Source of the DNA: Actinomycetota bacterium
GTDB taxonomy: Bacteria; Actinomycetota; Acidimicrobiia; Acidimicrobiales; Ilumatobacteraceae
Assembly (NCBI GenBank): GCA_018882725.1
Contig: VERK01000084.1
Span: 1 to 8,895 of the forward strand
DNA length: 8,895 nt
Direction of reading: 5' to 3'
How positions within the stretch are numbered: position 1 is the stretch's first letter; each line of letters opens with the position of its first letter. The notes beneath the pieces were generated by a model. That model was not told the DNA's origin. It was given only the letters and a program-made list of their open reading frames with translations, and did no database searches. A program made the position numbers and the translations under genes. Shown here piece by piece: positions 1 through 5,651 of the stretch.

Positions 1-3
1 GTC

Positions 4-1746
4 GTGGCAAGTGACGAGACGCCCGATGTCGAGGCCCTGCGGTCCACCGTCGCGGCCCTCGACAAGGAGATCGACGCCCTGCGACGCCGGCTCGCCGACG
101 CCCCCTTGCGCATGCGGCAGCTCGAGGAACGTCTGCTCGAGACCAAGGGGTTGTTGGCTCAGGAATCGGCCAAGAACGAAAAGTTGAGTTTCACGCTGCG
201 CGAGGCCCGTGAACACATCGCCAACCTGCGCGACGAAGTCGACAAACTGTCGCAGCCACCGTCGGCGTACGGGGTTGTGGTCGGACGCAACGACGACGAC
301 ACCGTTGACGTGCTGGCCAACGGCCGCAAGATGAAGGTGAACGTGCATCCCGACGTCGACCTCGACGTGCTCGAGTTGGGTGCCGAAGTCGTGCTCAACG
401 AAAGTTTCAATGTCGTGAGTTCGCGTCGACCGGAAGGTCACGGTGACGTCGTCACGATCAAGGAGATCCTCGACGACGGTGTTCGAGCGATCGTCGTGGG
501 TCGGGCCGACGAGGAGATCGTGTGCGAATTGGCCGATGCGCTCCGCGGCGTACACCTCCGCAGCGGTGACACCGTTCGGCGCGAGCCGCGTTCGAACATG
601 CTGCTCGAGAAACTGCCGCGACCCGAGGTGGAGGACCTTCTCCTCGAAGAGGTTCCCGACATCGCCTACACCGACATTGGCGGACTCGATCAGCAGATCG
701 AGCAGATCGCTGATGCGGTGGAGTTGCCGTTCCTGTACCAGGACCTCTTCGCCGAGCATCACCTTCCGGCGCCGAAGGGCATCTTGTTGTACGGCCCGCC
801 AGGATGCGGCAAGACCCTCATCGCCAAGGCGGTGGCCAACAGCCTGGCCAAGAAGGTGGCAGCGCGCACCGGCGACGAAAAGGGACGCAGTTACTTCATC
901 AACATCAAGGGCCCCGAACTTCTCAACAAGTACGTGGGCGAAACCGAGCGGCAGATCCGCCTGGTGTTCCAGCGGGCTCGTGAGAAGAGCGAGGAGGGCT
1001 GGCCGGTCATCGTCTTCTTCGACGAGATGGACTCGATGTTCCGCACCCGTGGTTCGGGTATCTCGTCCGACATGGAGTCGACCATCGTTCCGCAGCTGCT
1101 CGCCGAGATCGACGGCGTCGAAGGTTTGCGCAACGTCATCGTGATCGGTGCGACCAACCGCGAAGATCTCATCGACCCGGCCATTCTCCGACCGGGCCGC
1201 CTCGACGTGAAGATCAAGATCGAACGTCCCGATGCCGGCGCCGCCCGCCAGATCTTCTCGCGCTACCTCACTTCGGAAATCCCGATCGCGGCTTCCGAGA
1301 TCGAAGCGGCCGGCTCGATCGAGTCGGCCATCGGCTCGATGATCGATCGCACGGTCGCCGAGATGTACCGCGACGACGAAGACAACCGATTCCTCGAGGT
1401 CACCTACGCGAACGGCGACAAAGAAGTGCTCTTCTACCGGGACTTCTCGTCAGGAGCGATGATCGAGAACGTGGTGCGCCGAGCCAAGAAGTTGGCCATC
1501 AAGCGGGTCATCGCGGGCGGAGAGCGTGGTGTCACCACGACCGACCTCGTCGATTCGATCCGCCAGGAGTTCCGCGAGCACGAAGATCTACCCAACACCA
1601 CCAATCCCGACGATTGGGCGCGTATCTCGGGCAAGAAGGGTGAGCGAATCGTGTTCATCCGCACTCTGGTGAACGAGGGCAAGGCCTCGGCCGGCAAGGC
1701 TGGCGGCCGGGCGATCGAGCGCACCGCCACCGGCCAGTACCTCTGA
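4..1746 (+). CDS. mpa: Proteasome-associated AAA ATPase Mpa/ARC
   Basis: Cytosolic hexameric AAA+ unfoldase that captures Pup-tagged proteins and threads them into the 20S proteasome. Residues about 8-85 form a charged, heptad-rich coiled coil, the Pup-binding part in this family. Residues about 86-210 match the tandem OB-fold region. The AAA module follows: Walker A GPPGCGKT at 264-271, pore-loop segment KYVG at 309-312, Walker B at 335-341 ending in D340-E341, sensor asparagine N385, and the LRPGRLD segment (395-401) with candidate arginine finger. The C-terminus is GQYL, whose penultimate tyrosine is the family's proteasome-docking signal. At 580 residues it is slightly shorter than the roughly 609-residue M. 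tuberculosis protein; the second OB region looks shortened. The start is taken as GTG at 4, but the frame is open to the window edge, so the true start could lie upstream. The stop is 3 nt before dop, implying co-transcription. Confidence 0.95.
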   Translation: MASDETPDVEALRSTVAALDKEIDALRRRLADAPLRMRQLEERLLETKGLLAQESAKNEKLSFTLREAREHIANLRDEVDKLSQPPSAYGVVVGRNDDDTVDVLANGRKMKVNVHPDVDLDVLELGAEVVLNESFNVVSSRRPEGHGDVVTIKEILDDGVRAIVVGRADEEIVCELADALRGVHLRSGDTVRREPRSNMLLEKLPRPEVEDLLLEEVPDIAYTDIGGLDQQIEQIADAVELPFLYQDLFAEHHLPAPKGILLYGPPGCGKTLIAKAVANSLAKKVAARTGDEKGRSYFINIKGPELLNKYVGETERQIRLVFQRAREKSEEGWPVIVFFDEMDSMFRTRGSGISSDMESTIVPQLLAEIDGVEGLRNVIVIGATNREDLIDPAILRPGRLDVKIKIERPDAGAARQIFSRYLTSEIPIAASEIEAAGSIESAIGSMIDRTVAEMYRDDEDNRFLEVTYANGDKEVLFYRDFSSGAMIENVVRRAKKLAIKRVIAGGERGVTTTDLVDSIRQEFREHEDLPNTTNPDDWARISGKKGERIVFIRTLVNEGKASAGKAGGRAIERTATGQYL

Positions 1747-1749
1747 TCC

Positions 1750-3234
1750 ATGGCCATTCCCAAGGTCGTCGGCATCGAGACCGAGTACGGGATTCTCGTC
1801 AAAGGTGGTGAGTCGAATCCGGTGCTCGCGTCGTCGGTGCTCATCAACGCATACGTGGCGGCCACATCGCCCCGAATCTGTTGGGATTTCGACGATGAGC
1901 GTCCGAGTTCGGATGCGCGCGGTTTCAGTCTGGACGGCGGGCCCGACGTGGAGATGCACCTCGTCAACTCGGTGCTCACCAACGGCGCTCGCTACTACGT
2001 CGACCACGCTCACCCGGAAATCTCCACTCCTGAGTGCCGTGGAATTCGCGAGGCGGTGGTCTACGACCGTGCCGCCGAAGAGATCGTCCGCCGCTCGATG
2101 GAGTATTCGCGGTCGGTGCTCGCCGACGACGTCGAATTGCTTCTGTACAAGAACAACAGCGACGGCAAGGGAAACAGCTACGGCTGTCACGAGAACTACC
2201 TCATCGATCGCGGTGTTCCGTTCGGTCGATTGGTCGCCGACATCACGCCGCACTTCGTCACGAGACAGGTCTTCACCGGGGCTGGCAAAGTGGGCTCCGA
2301 AGAACCCGGCACCTCCGCGGCGGACGTTCCGTTCCAGATCAGCCAGCGGGCCGACTTCTTCGAAGAGGAAGTGGGTCTCGAAACCACCCTGAAGCGTCCG
2401 ATCGTCAACACTCGCGACGAACCTCACTGCGACCCGGTGAAGTACCGCCGTCTACACGTGATCGTGGGTGATGCGAACATGTCGGAGGTCGCCACCTACT
2501 TGAAGTTGGGCACCACTGCGATCGTGCTCACCATGATCGAGGACGACACGTTCCCGAGCGACCTGGCTCTGGCGAACCCGGTGCCGGCCATCCGCATCGT
2601 GAGTCACGATCCTTCGCTCACGCGAACGATCGGCTTGCGTGACGGTCGCCGGATGACCGCGCTCGACGTTCAGTGGTCGATTCTGGAAGCGGCCCGGCGA
2701 CACCAGAAGAAGCGTGGGTTCGACTCGGTTGAGGACGCGGACGACGTTCTGAATCGGTGGGAGCAGGTGTTGGCCGGTCTGGCGTCCGATCGGTCGACCG
2801 TGGCGGACGTGGTCGATTGGGTGGCCAAGGAACGGGTGGTCCGTGCGTACGCCGATCGACACTCGATCGAGGGATACGACGTCCGGCTGAAGGCCCTCGA
2901 TCTTCAGTACCACGACATGCGTCCCGAAAAGTGCATCGCGTCACGGCTCGGATTGCGCACGATCGTGGGAGCCGACGAGGTGCGAACGGCCATGACCGAA
3001 CCACCCGACACCACGCGCGCGTACTTCCGCGGCCGTCTACTGGCCAAGTGGCCCCAGAGTGTGGTGGCGGCCAACTGGGACAGTGTGGTTCTCGACGTGG
3101 GCCGCGATCCGCTGCGCCGGGTTCCGATGATGGAGCCGCTCCGCGGTACACGCGAACTGGTCGGATCGTTGATCGATTCGAGCGACAGTGTGGTCGAACT
3201 CGTCACGCGCCTGGGGGCCGCTCCCGAGATGTGA
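1750..3234 (+). CDS. dop: Pup deamidase/depupylase Dop
   Basis: Carboxylate-amine-ligase-fold enzyme that hydrolyses the amide at the Pup C-terminus, converting Pup-Gln to Pup-Glu or releasing Pup from pupylated lysines, using bound nucleotide as cofactor. The N-terminal nucleotide-site motif ETEYG is at 10-14. The catalytic aspartate is D85 in YVDHAHPE. Other conserved segments are YKNN at 133-136, SYGCHENYL just after it, and NTRDEPH at 220-226. Residues about 45-75, including SDARGFSLDGG, correspond to the Dop loop that is absent from PafA, which is why I call this Dop rather than a second ligase. The length of 494 residues is close to the usual 500 or so. ATG at 1750 comes 3 nt after the mpa stop with no clear Shine-Dalgarno, so translation is probably coupled. 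Because Pup here ends in Glu, depupylation is the expected main activity (inference). Confidence 0.95.
   Translation: MAIPKVVGIETEYGILVKGGESNPVLASSVLINAYVAATSPRICWDFDDERPSSDARGFSLDGGPDVEMHLVNSVLTNGARYYVDHAHPEISTPECRGIREAVVYDRAAEEIVRRSMEYSRSVLADDVELLLYKNNSDGKGNSYGCHENYLIDRGVPFGRLVADITPHFVTRQVFTGAGKVGSEEPGTSAADVPFQISQRADFFEEEVGLETTLKRPIVNTRDEPHCDPVKYRRLHVIVGDANMSEVATYLKLGTTAIVLTMIEDDTFPSDLALANPVPAIRIVSHDPSLTRTIGLRDGRRMTALDVQWSILEAARRHQKKRGFDSVEDADDVLNRWEQVLAGLASDRSTVADVVDWVAKERVVRAYADRHSIEGYDVRLKALDLQYHDMRPEKCIASRLGLRTIVGADEVRTAMTEPPDTTRAYFRGRLLAKWPQSVVAANWDSVVLDVGRDPLRRVPMMEPLRGTRELVGSLIDSSDSVVELVTRLGAAPEM
2173..2203 (+). repeat. 31-bp exact direct repeat, dop copy
   Basis: This stretch of dop, coding for NSYGCHENYL, is identical over 31 nt to 6003-6033 in pafA. 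Both encode the same conserved motif. A second exact match of 22 nt pairs 2897-2918 with 6709-6730, coding for DLQYHDI/M. The shared protein motif accounts for part of the identity, but synonymous positions also agree. Confidence 0.75.
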
Positions 3235-3264
3235 CCGGCCCGTTTGGGTGGCAGGATGGGGGCG

Positions 3265-3269
3265 AGGAG
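3265..3269 (+). promoter_or_regulatory. Ribosome binding site of pup
   Basis: The purine run GCGAGGAGA contains AGGAG, 4 nt before ATG 3274. It is the clearest Shine-Dalgarno in the window. It lies downstream of the alternative in-frame starts (TTG 3244 and ATG 3256) and therefore selects ATG 3274 as the start of Pup. A strong site fits a modifier needed in high copy number. Confidence 0.7.
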
Positions 3270-3273
3270 AGCC

Positions 3274-3474
3274 ATGGCCGAACGAGTTCACAAGCAGACC
3301 CCATCGTCCGAGCGTCGTTCCGACGCGGGCACCGAGAACGTCGCCGAGCCGGTCACGGAGACCGGCGAAAAGTTGAAGGCCGAACTCGACGACCTTCTCG
3401 ACGAGATCGACGAAGTGCTCGAAACCAATGCCGAAGACTTCGTGAAGTCGTACATCCAGAAGGGTGGTGAGTGA
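3274..3474 (+). CDS. pup: Prokaryotic ubiquitin-like protein Pup
   Basis: Small, largely disordered protein modifier that PafA attaches to substrate lysines through its C-terminal glutamate. It is 66 residues long, against 64 in M. tuberculosis. The polar, charged N-terminus (1-30) lacks predicted structure. Residues about 31-60 are rich in Glu, Asp and Leu and form the helix-prone segment that Mpa's coiled coil and PafA/Dop bind. The conserved tail reads NAEDFVKSYIQKGGE. The terminal residue is Glu, encoded by GAG before TGA, not the Gln found in mycobacterial Pup, so deamidation is not needed before ligation. K63 is equivalent to the lysine near the tail of mycobacterial Pup. ATG 3274 is chosen because the Shine-Dalgarno and the family length agree. 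The gene lies 39 nt after dop and 3 nt before prcB. Confidence 0.96.
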   Translation: MAERVHKQTPSSERRSDAGTENVAEPVTETGEKLKAELDDLLDEIDEVLETNAEDFVKSYIQKGGE

Positions 3475-3477
3475 CGG

Positions 3478-4275
3478 GTGAAGGTCCCGTTGTTCACATC
3501 GGGCGACGATCCGGGGAGCGACTTCTCGGCGCTGTTGCGTCGTGTCGGTCTCGATCCGTTCCAGGCTCCGTCCGGTCCGGCGGCCAACCTCGCCCCGCAC
3601 GCCACCACCGTGTTGGCGGTGCGCTTCGCCGACGGTGTGGTCATGGCCGGTGATCGTCGCGCCACCATGGGCAATCGCATCTCGAATCGCGAGATGGAGA
3701 AGGTCGTGCCCGCCGATCGCCACAGCGGCGTGGCGATCTCCGGAACCGCCGGAGTCGCCATGGACATGATCAAGCTCTTCCAGTTGCAGCTCGAGCACTA
3801 CGAGAAGCTCGACGGCCGCCCCATCAGTCTCGAAGGCAAGGCCAATCAACTGTCGCAGATGGTTCGCGCCAATCTCGGTGCGGCCATGCAAGGTCTGGTC
3901 GTCGTTCCGATCTTCGCCGGATACGACCCGCTCCGGGGCACGGGGCGATTGTGGGATTTCGACATCACCGGAGGCCGTTACGAAGAGCGCGAGTTCGTCG
4001 CCACGGGTTCAGGTGGCGGCCCGGCCTCGACGGTGCTCAAGGTGGGGTATCGCCCCGGCCTGGCTTCGGCCGAGGCGGTCGAGTTGGCCTGCCGCGCTCT
4101 GTGGGAGGCGGCCGAAGTCGACAGCGCTACCGGTGGACCCGATGCGTTGCGCGGCATCTACCCGGTGGTCGCCACCATCACCGCCGATGGCTGGCTGCGG
4201 ATCTCCGACGACGTGTTGGCCACGGTCTTCGCGGCCATCGCCGACGGTCAACGAGCACGAGGTTCAACATCATGA
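3478..4275 (+). CDS. prcB: Proteasome subunit beta PrcB
   Basis: Catalytic subunit of the 20S core particle, an N-terminal-nucleophile threonine protease. The 265-residue precursor carries a 42-residue propeptide ending in PHA. Autocleavage before T43 would expose the mature N-terminus TTVLAV. Counting from T43 as Thr1, Asp17 and Lys33 are both conserved, as is the SATGGPD segment near the C-terminal part. The propeptide is somewhat shorter than the 57 residues of M. tuberculosis. GTG at 3478 is the start; the weak purine-rich site GGTGAG (3466-3471) lies inside the last codons of pup, so pup and prcB are probably translationally coupled. The stop overlaps the prcA start as ATGA (4272-4275), the usual arrangement for subunits made in equal amounts. 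Confidence 0.96.
   Translation: MKVPLFTSGDDPGSDFSALLRRVGLDPFQAPSGPAANLAPHATTVLAVRFADGVVMAGDRRATMGNRISNREMEKVVPADRHSGVAISGTAGVAMDMIKLFQLQLEHYEKLDGRPISLEGKANQLSQMVRANLGAAMQGLVVVPIFAGYDPLRGTGRLWDFDITGGRYEEREFVATGSGGGPASTVLKVGYRPGLASAEAVELACRALWEAAEVDSATGGPDALRGIYPVVATITADGWLRISDDVLATVFAAIADGQRARGSTS
4259..4262 (+). promoter_or_regulatory. Ribosome binding site of prcA within prcB
   Basis: GAGG inside the last codons of prcB lies 9 nt before ATG 4272 and 15 nt before ATG 4278, favouring the first ATG. With the ATGA stop/start overlap it supports coupled translation of the two proteasome subunits. Confidence 0.5.
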
Positions 4276-4985
4276 ACATGCCGTTCTACGTCGCTCCCGA
4301 GCAGATGATGAAGGATCGGGCCGACTACGCGCGCAAGGGCATCGCGCGCGGCCGCGCTCTCGTGGCAGTTCAGTATCTCGACGGCATCTTGTTGGTGGCC
4401 GAGAACACGTCCAACACCTTGCGCAAGATCAGCGAGATCTACGACCGCATCGCGTTCGCGGGTGTCGGCAAGTACAACGAGTTCGACCAACTTCGCCGGT
4501 TCGGCGTTCGTAACGCCGACGTGAAGGGCTACGCGTATTCCCGTGACGACGTCGAGGCCCGCGGCCTGGCCAACGACTACGCGCAGATTCTCGGTCAAAC
4601 GTTCACCCACGAACTGAAGCCGCTCGAAGTCGAGATCCTCGTCGCCGAAGTGGGCGTCACTCAAGCCGACGACCAGTTGTTCCACATCCTCTACGACGGA
4701 ACCCTCGTCGACGAGAGGGGAACGAGCGTTCTGGGTGGTGATGCCGACGCGATCGCCGGCCGTCTCACGTCCACCTGGTCGGCGGGAGACGAACTACAGA
4801 CTGCTCTGTCCAAGGCGGTCGCTGCGTTGGCCGGACCCGAGCGGACTCTGAGTGCCGACGACCTCGAGGTCGCGGTTCTTTCGCGCTCCAATGGTCGGCG
4901 CTGCTTTCAGCGTCTGGAGGACGCGATGGTCGCGTCGATCGTGGGCGGGACCAACGTCCCGCCGAAATCCGCCCAAGGGCAATAG
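4272..4985 (+). CDS. prcA: Proteasome subunit alpha PrcA
   Basis: Structural outer-ring subunit of the 20S proteasome. Its rings gate the pore and provide the docking pockets for the ATPase. The 237-residue protein begins MNMPFYVAPEQMM, which aligns without gaps to the M. tuberculosis N-terminus (MSFPYFISPEQAM) and therefore fixes ATG 4272 as the start. Residues 21-26, RKGIAR, are the conserved alpha-type segment. K52 in RKISEIYDR matches the lysine that contacts the C-terminal carboxylate of Mpa in mycobacteria, and Mpa here has the matching GQYL tail. There is no catalytic N-terminal threonine, as expected for an alpha subunit. The C-terminal end is Gly/Pro/Ser-rich and likely disordered. 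A 32-nt gap containing a perfect palindrome separates it from the next gene. Confidence 0.96.
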   Translation: MNMPFYVAPEQMMKDRADYARKGIARGRALVAVQYLDGILLVAENTSNTLRKISEIYDRIAFAGVGKYNEFDQLRRFGVRNADVKGYAYSRDDVEARGLANDYAQILGQTFTHELKPLEVEILVAEVGVTQADDQLFHILYDGTLVDERGTSVLGGDADAIAGRLTSTWSAGDELQTALSKAVAALAGPERTLSADDLEVAVLSRSNGRRCFQRLEDAMVASIVGGTNVPPKSAQGQ

Positions 4986-4997
4986 CCCGGATACTTC

Positions 4998-5017
4998 GTC
5001 GACAGAACACTGTCGAC
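4998..5017. repeat. Perfect 8-bp inverted repeat abutting a start codon
   Basis: Arms GTCGACAG (4998-5005) and CTGTCGAC (5010-5017) are exact reverse complements separated by AACA. The palindrome fills most of the prcA-downstream gap and touches ATG 5018 directly. It could be an operator for a dimeric regulator or an RNA hairpin hindering ribosome access. No T-tract follows, so it is a poor intrinsic terminator. GTCGAC is common in GC-rich coding DNA, but this copy is intergenic. Confidence 0.6.
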
Positions 5018-5042
5018 ATGAAGATTCTTCTGGTCGACAGTG
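5008..5042 (+). repeat. 10-bp inverted repeat enclosing the start codon at 5018
   Basis: CACTGTCGAC (5008-5017) is perfectly complementary to GTCGACAGTG (5033-5042). The 15-nt loop between them, 5018-5032, contains the ATG. This pairing shares its left arm with the right arm of the 4998-5017 palindrome, so the two hairpins cannot form together. In RNA this would be a two-state structure around a start codon. The right arm also encodes Val-Asp-Ser, so part of the identity may be coincidental coding constraint. Confidence 0.45.
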
Positions 5043-5623
5043 ATCGTTGCGAGGGAGCTGTCCTCGCCGGTGAATTCCAACAGCGCGGTCACGAGGTCGT
5101 GCGCTGCTTTCCTGAGGCGGACGCGAGTGTGTGCGTGGGTGCTCGCGAACCCGAGCGTTGCCCCGTCGACTCGCTCGGCTGCGACGTTGCCGTTCTGGTA
5201 CGCGAACAGAGTTCGTCGCCTCGGTTGTCCGACATGGGAGCCGTGTGCGCAATCCGCCGCCACATCCCGGTGGTCGAGGCGTATGGGCAGGCGTCGAGTC
5301 CGTTCTCGGACTGGGCGACTCCCACCGGAACCGCCGTCGTCGAGGCGGTGGAAGAGTTCGACGCGGGATTGCGGCCGAGACTGGTGCAAGCCGTCGAGGA
5401 GGCTTTGCTGTCGTTGCCGGTCGTCGCCCGTCTCGGGCGCGTTCCGCGGGTCGCGGTGCGCGGACATGATGGTCGTGTCTCGTTGACGATCGAACTCCCC
5501 GACGAGATCACCCCGGTGGAAGAAGACGCCATCGTGACCTGGGCGGTCCGAGCGATTCGTGAACAGGATCCGTTTTCGGCCACGACCGATGTCATGGTCA
5601 CCGGACGCGTCTCCCGCCACTGA
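5018..5623 (+). CDS. Unrecognised protein, degenerate receiver-like N-terminus
   Basis: I do not recognise this 201-residue protein. The opening MKILLVDSD and the alternation up to residue 90 resemble the first four strands of a CheY-like receiver. D7 and D9 recall the acidic pocket, and CDVAVLV (55-61) aligns with the strand that normally ends in the phosphorylated Asp, but that position is V61. No conserved Thr or Lys is evident, so phosphorylation is unlikely. Six cysteines (11, 30, 39, 48, 55, 77) fall in the first 80 residues and none after. After a helical stretch (about 106-135), residues 140-198 read as strand-helix-strand, a small alpha/beta domain I cannot name. No signal peptide or membrane segment is seen. 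It sits between prcA and pafA on the same strand (gaps of 32 and 28 nt), suggesting a cytosolic regulator or accessory factor of the system (inference). Start ATG 5018 lacks a Shine-Dalgarno and abuts a palindrome. Confidence 0.85.
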   Translation: MKILLVDSDRCEGAVLAGEFQQRGHEVVRCFPEADASVCVGAREPERCPVDSLGCDVAVLVREQSSSPRLSDMGAVCAIRRHIPVVEAYGQASSPFSDWATPTGTAVVEAVEEFDAGLRPRLVQAVEEALLSLPVVARLGRVPRVAVRGHDGRVSLTIELPDEITPVEEDAIVTWAVRAIREQDPFSATTDVMVTGRVSRH

Positions 5624-5639
5624 CCGAGGGCGCGAGAAG

Positions 5640-5645
5640 TATGGT
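5640..5645 (+). promoter_or_regulatory. Candidate -10 element for leaderless pafA
   Basis: TATGGT fits the actinobacterial -10 pattern TAnnnT and ends 6 nt before GTG 5652. That is the distance expected if transcription starts at the start codon itself. It would give pafA its own promoter, independent of the prcBA operon. No convincing -35 hexamer was found. Confidence 0.45.
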
Positions 5646-5651
5646 TCCGGT

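Noticed and set aside
1588..2427. Minus-strand open frame of 279 codons opposite mpa and dop
   Set aside because: It spans the junction of two well-supported genes on the other strand and has no recognisable domain; a codon-bias shadow.
3244..3273. Longer Pup starting at TTG 3244 or ATG 3256
   Set aside because: The Shine-Dalgarno at 3265-3269 lies downstream of both and is placed for ATG 3274, which also gives the usual Pup length and MAE-type start.
3037..3891. Minus-strand open frame of 284 codons opposite dop, pup and prcB
   Set aside because: It crosses three conserved plus-strand genes. Its His/Asp/Gly-rich composition is typical of a shadow frame.
3951..4271. Long N-terminal extension of PrcA into prcB
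   Set aside because: The frame is open but translates to an Arg-rich sequence opposite conserved PrcB coding. ATG 4272 aligns exactly with the known PrcA N-terminus.
4998..5017. Intrinsic terminator after prcA
   Set aside because: The stem is perfect, but the following bases are ATGAAGATT, a start codon with no T-tract.
5018..5623. Functional two-component response regulator, or a PafB/PafC equivalent
   Set aside because: The phospho-acceptor position is Val, there is no conserved Thr/Lys, and there is no DNA-binding helix-turn-helix or WYL-like region in the 201 residues.
5559..5651. Upstream extension of PafA
   Set aside because: The frame is open back to 5559, but it would overlap the previous gene by 65 nt and add 31 residues absent from the family. 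GTG 5652 gives exactly the usual 452 residues.
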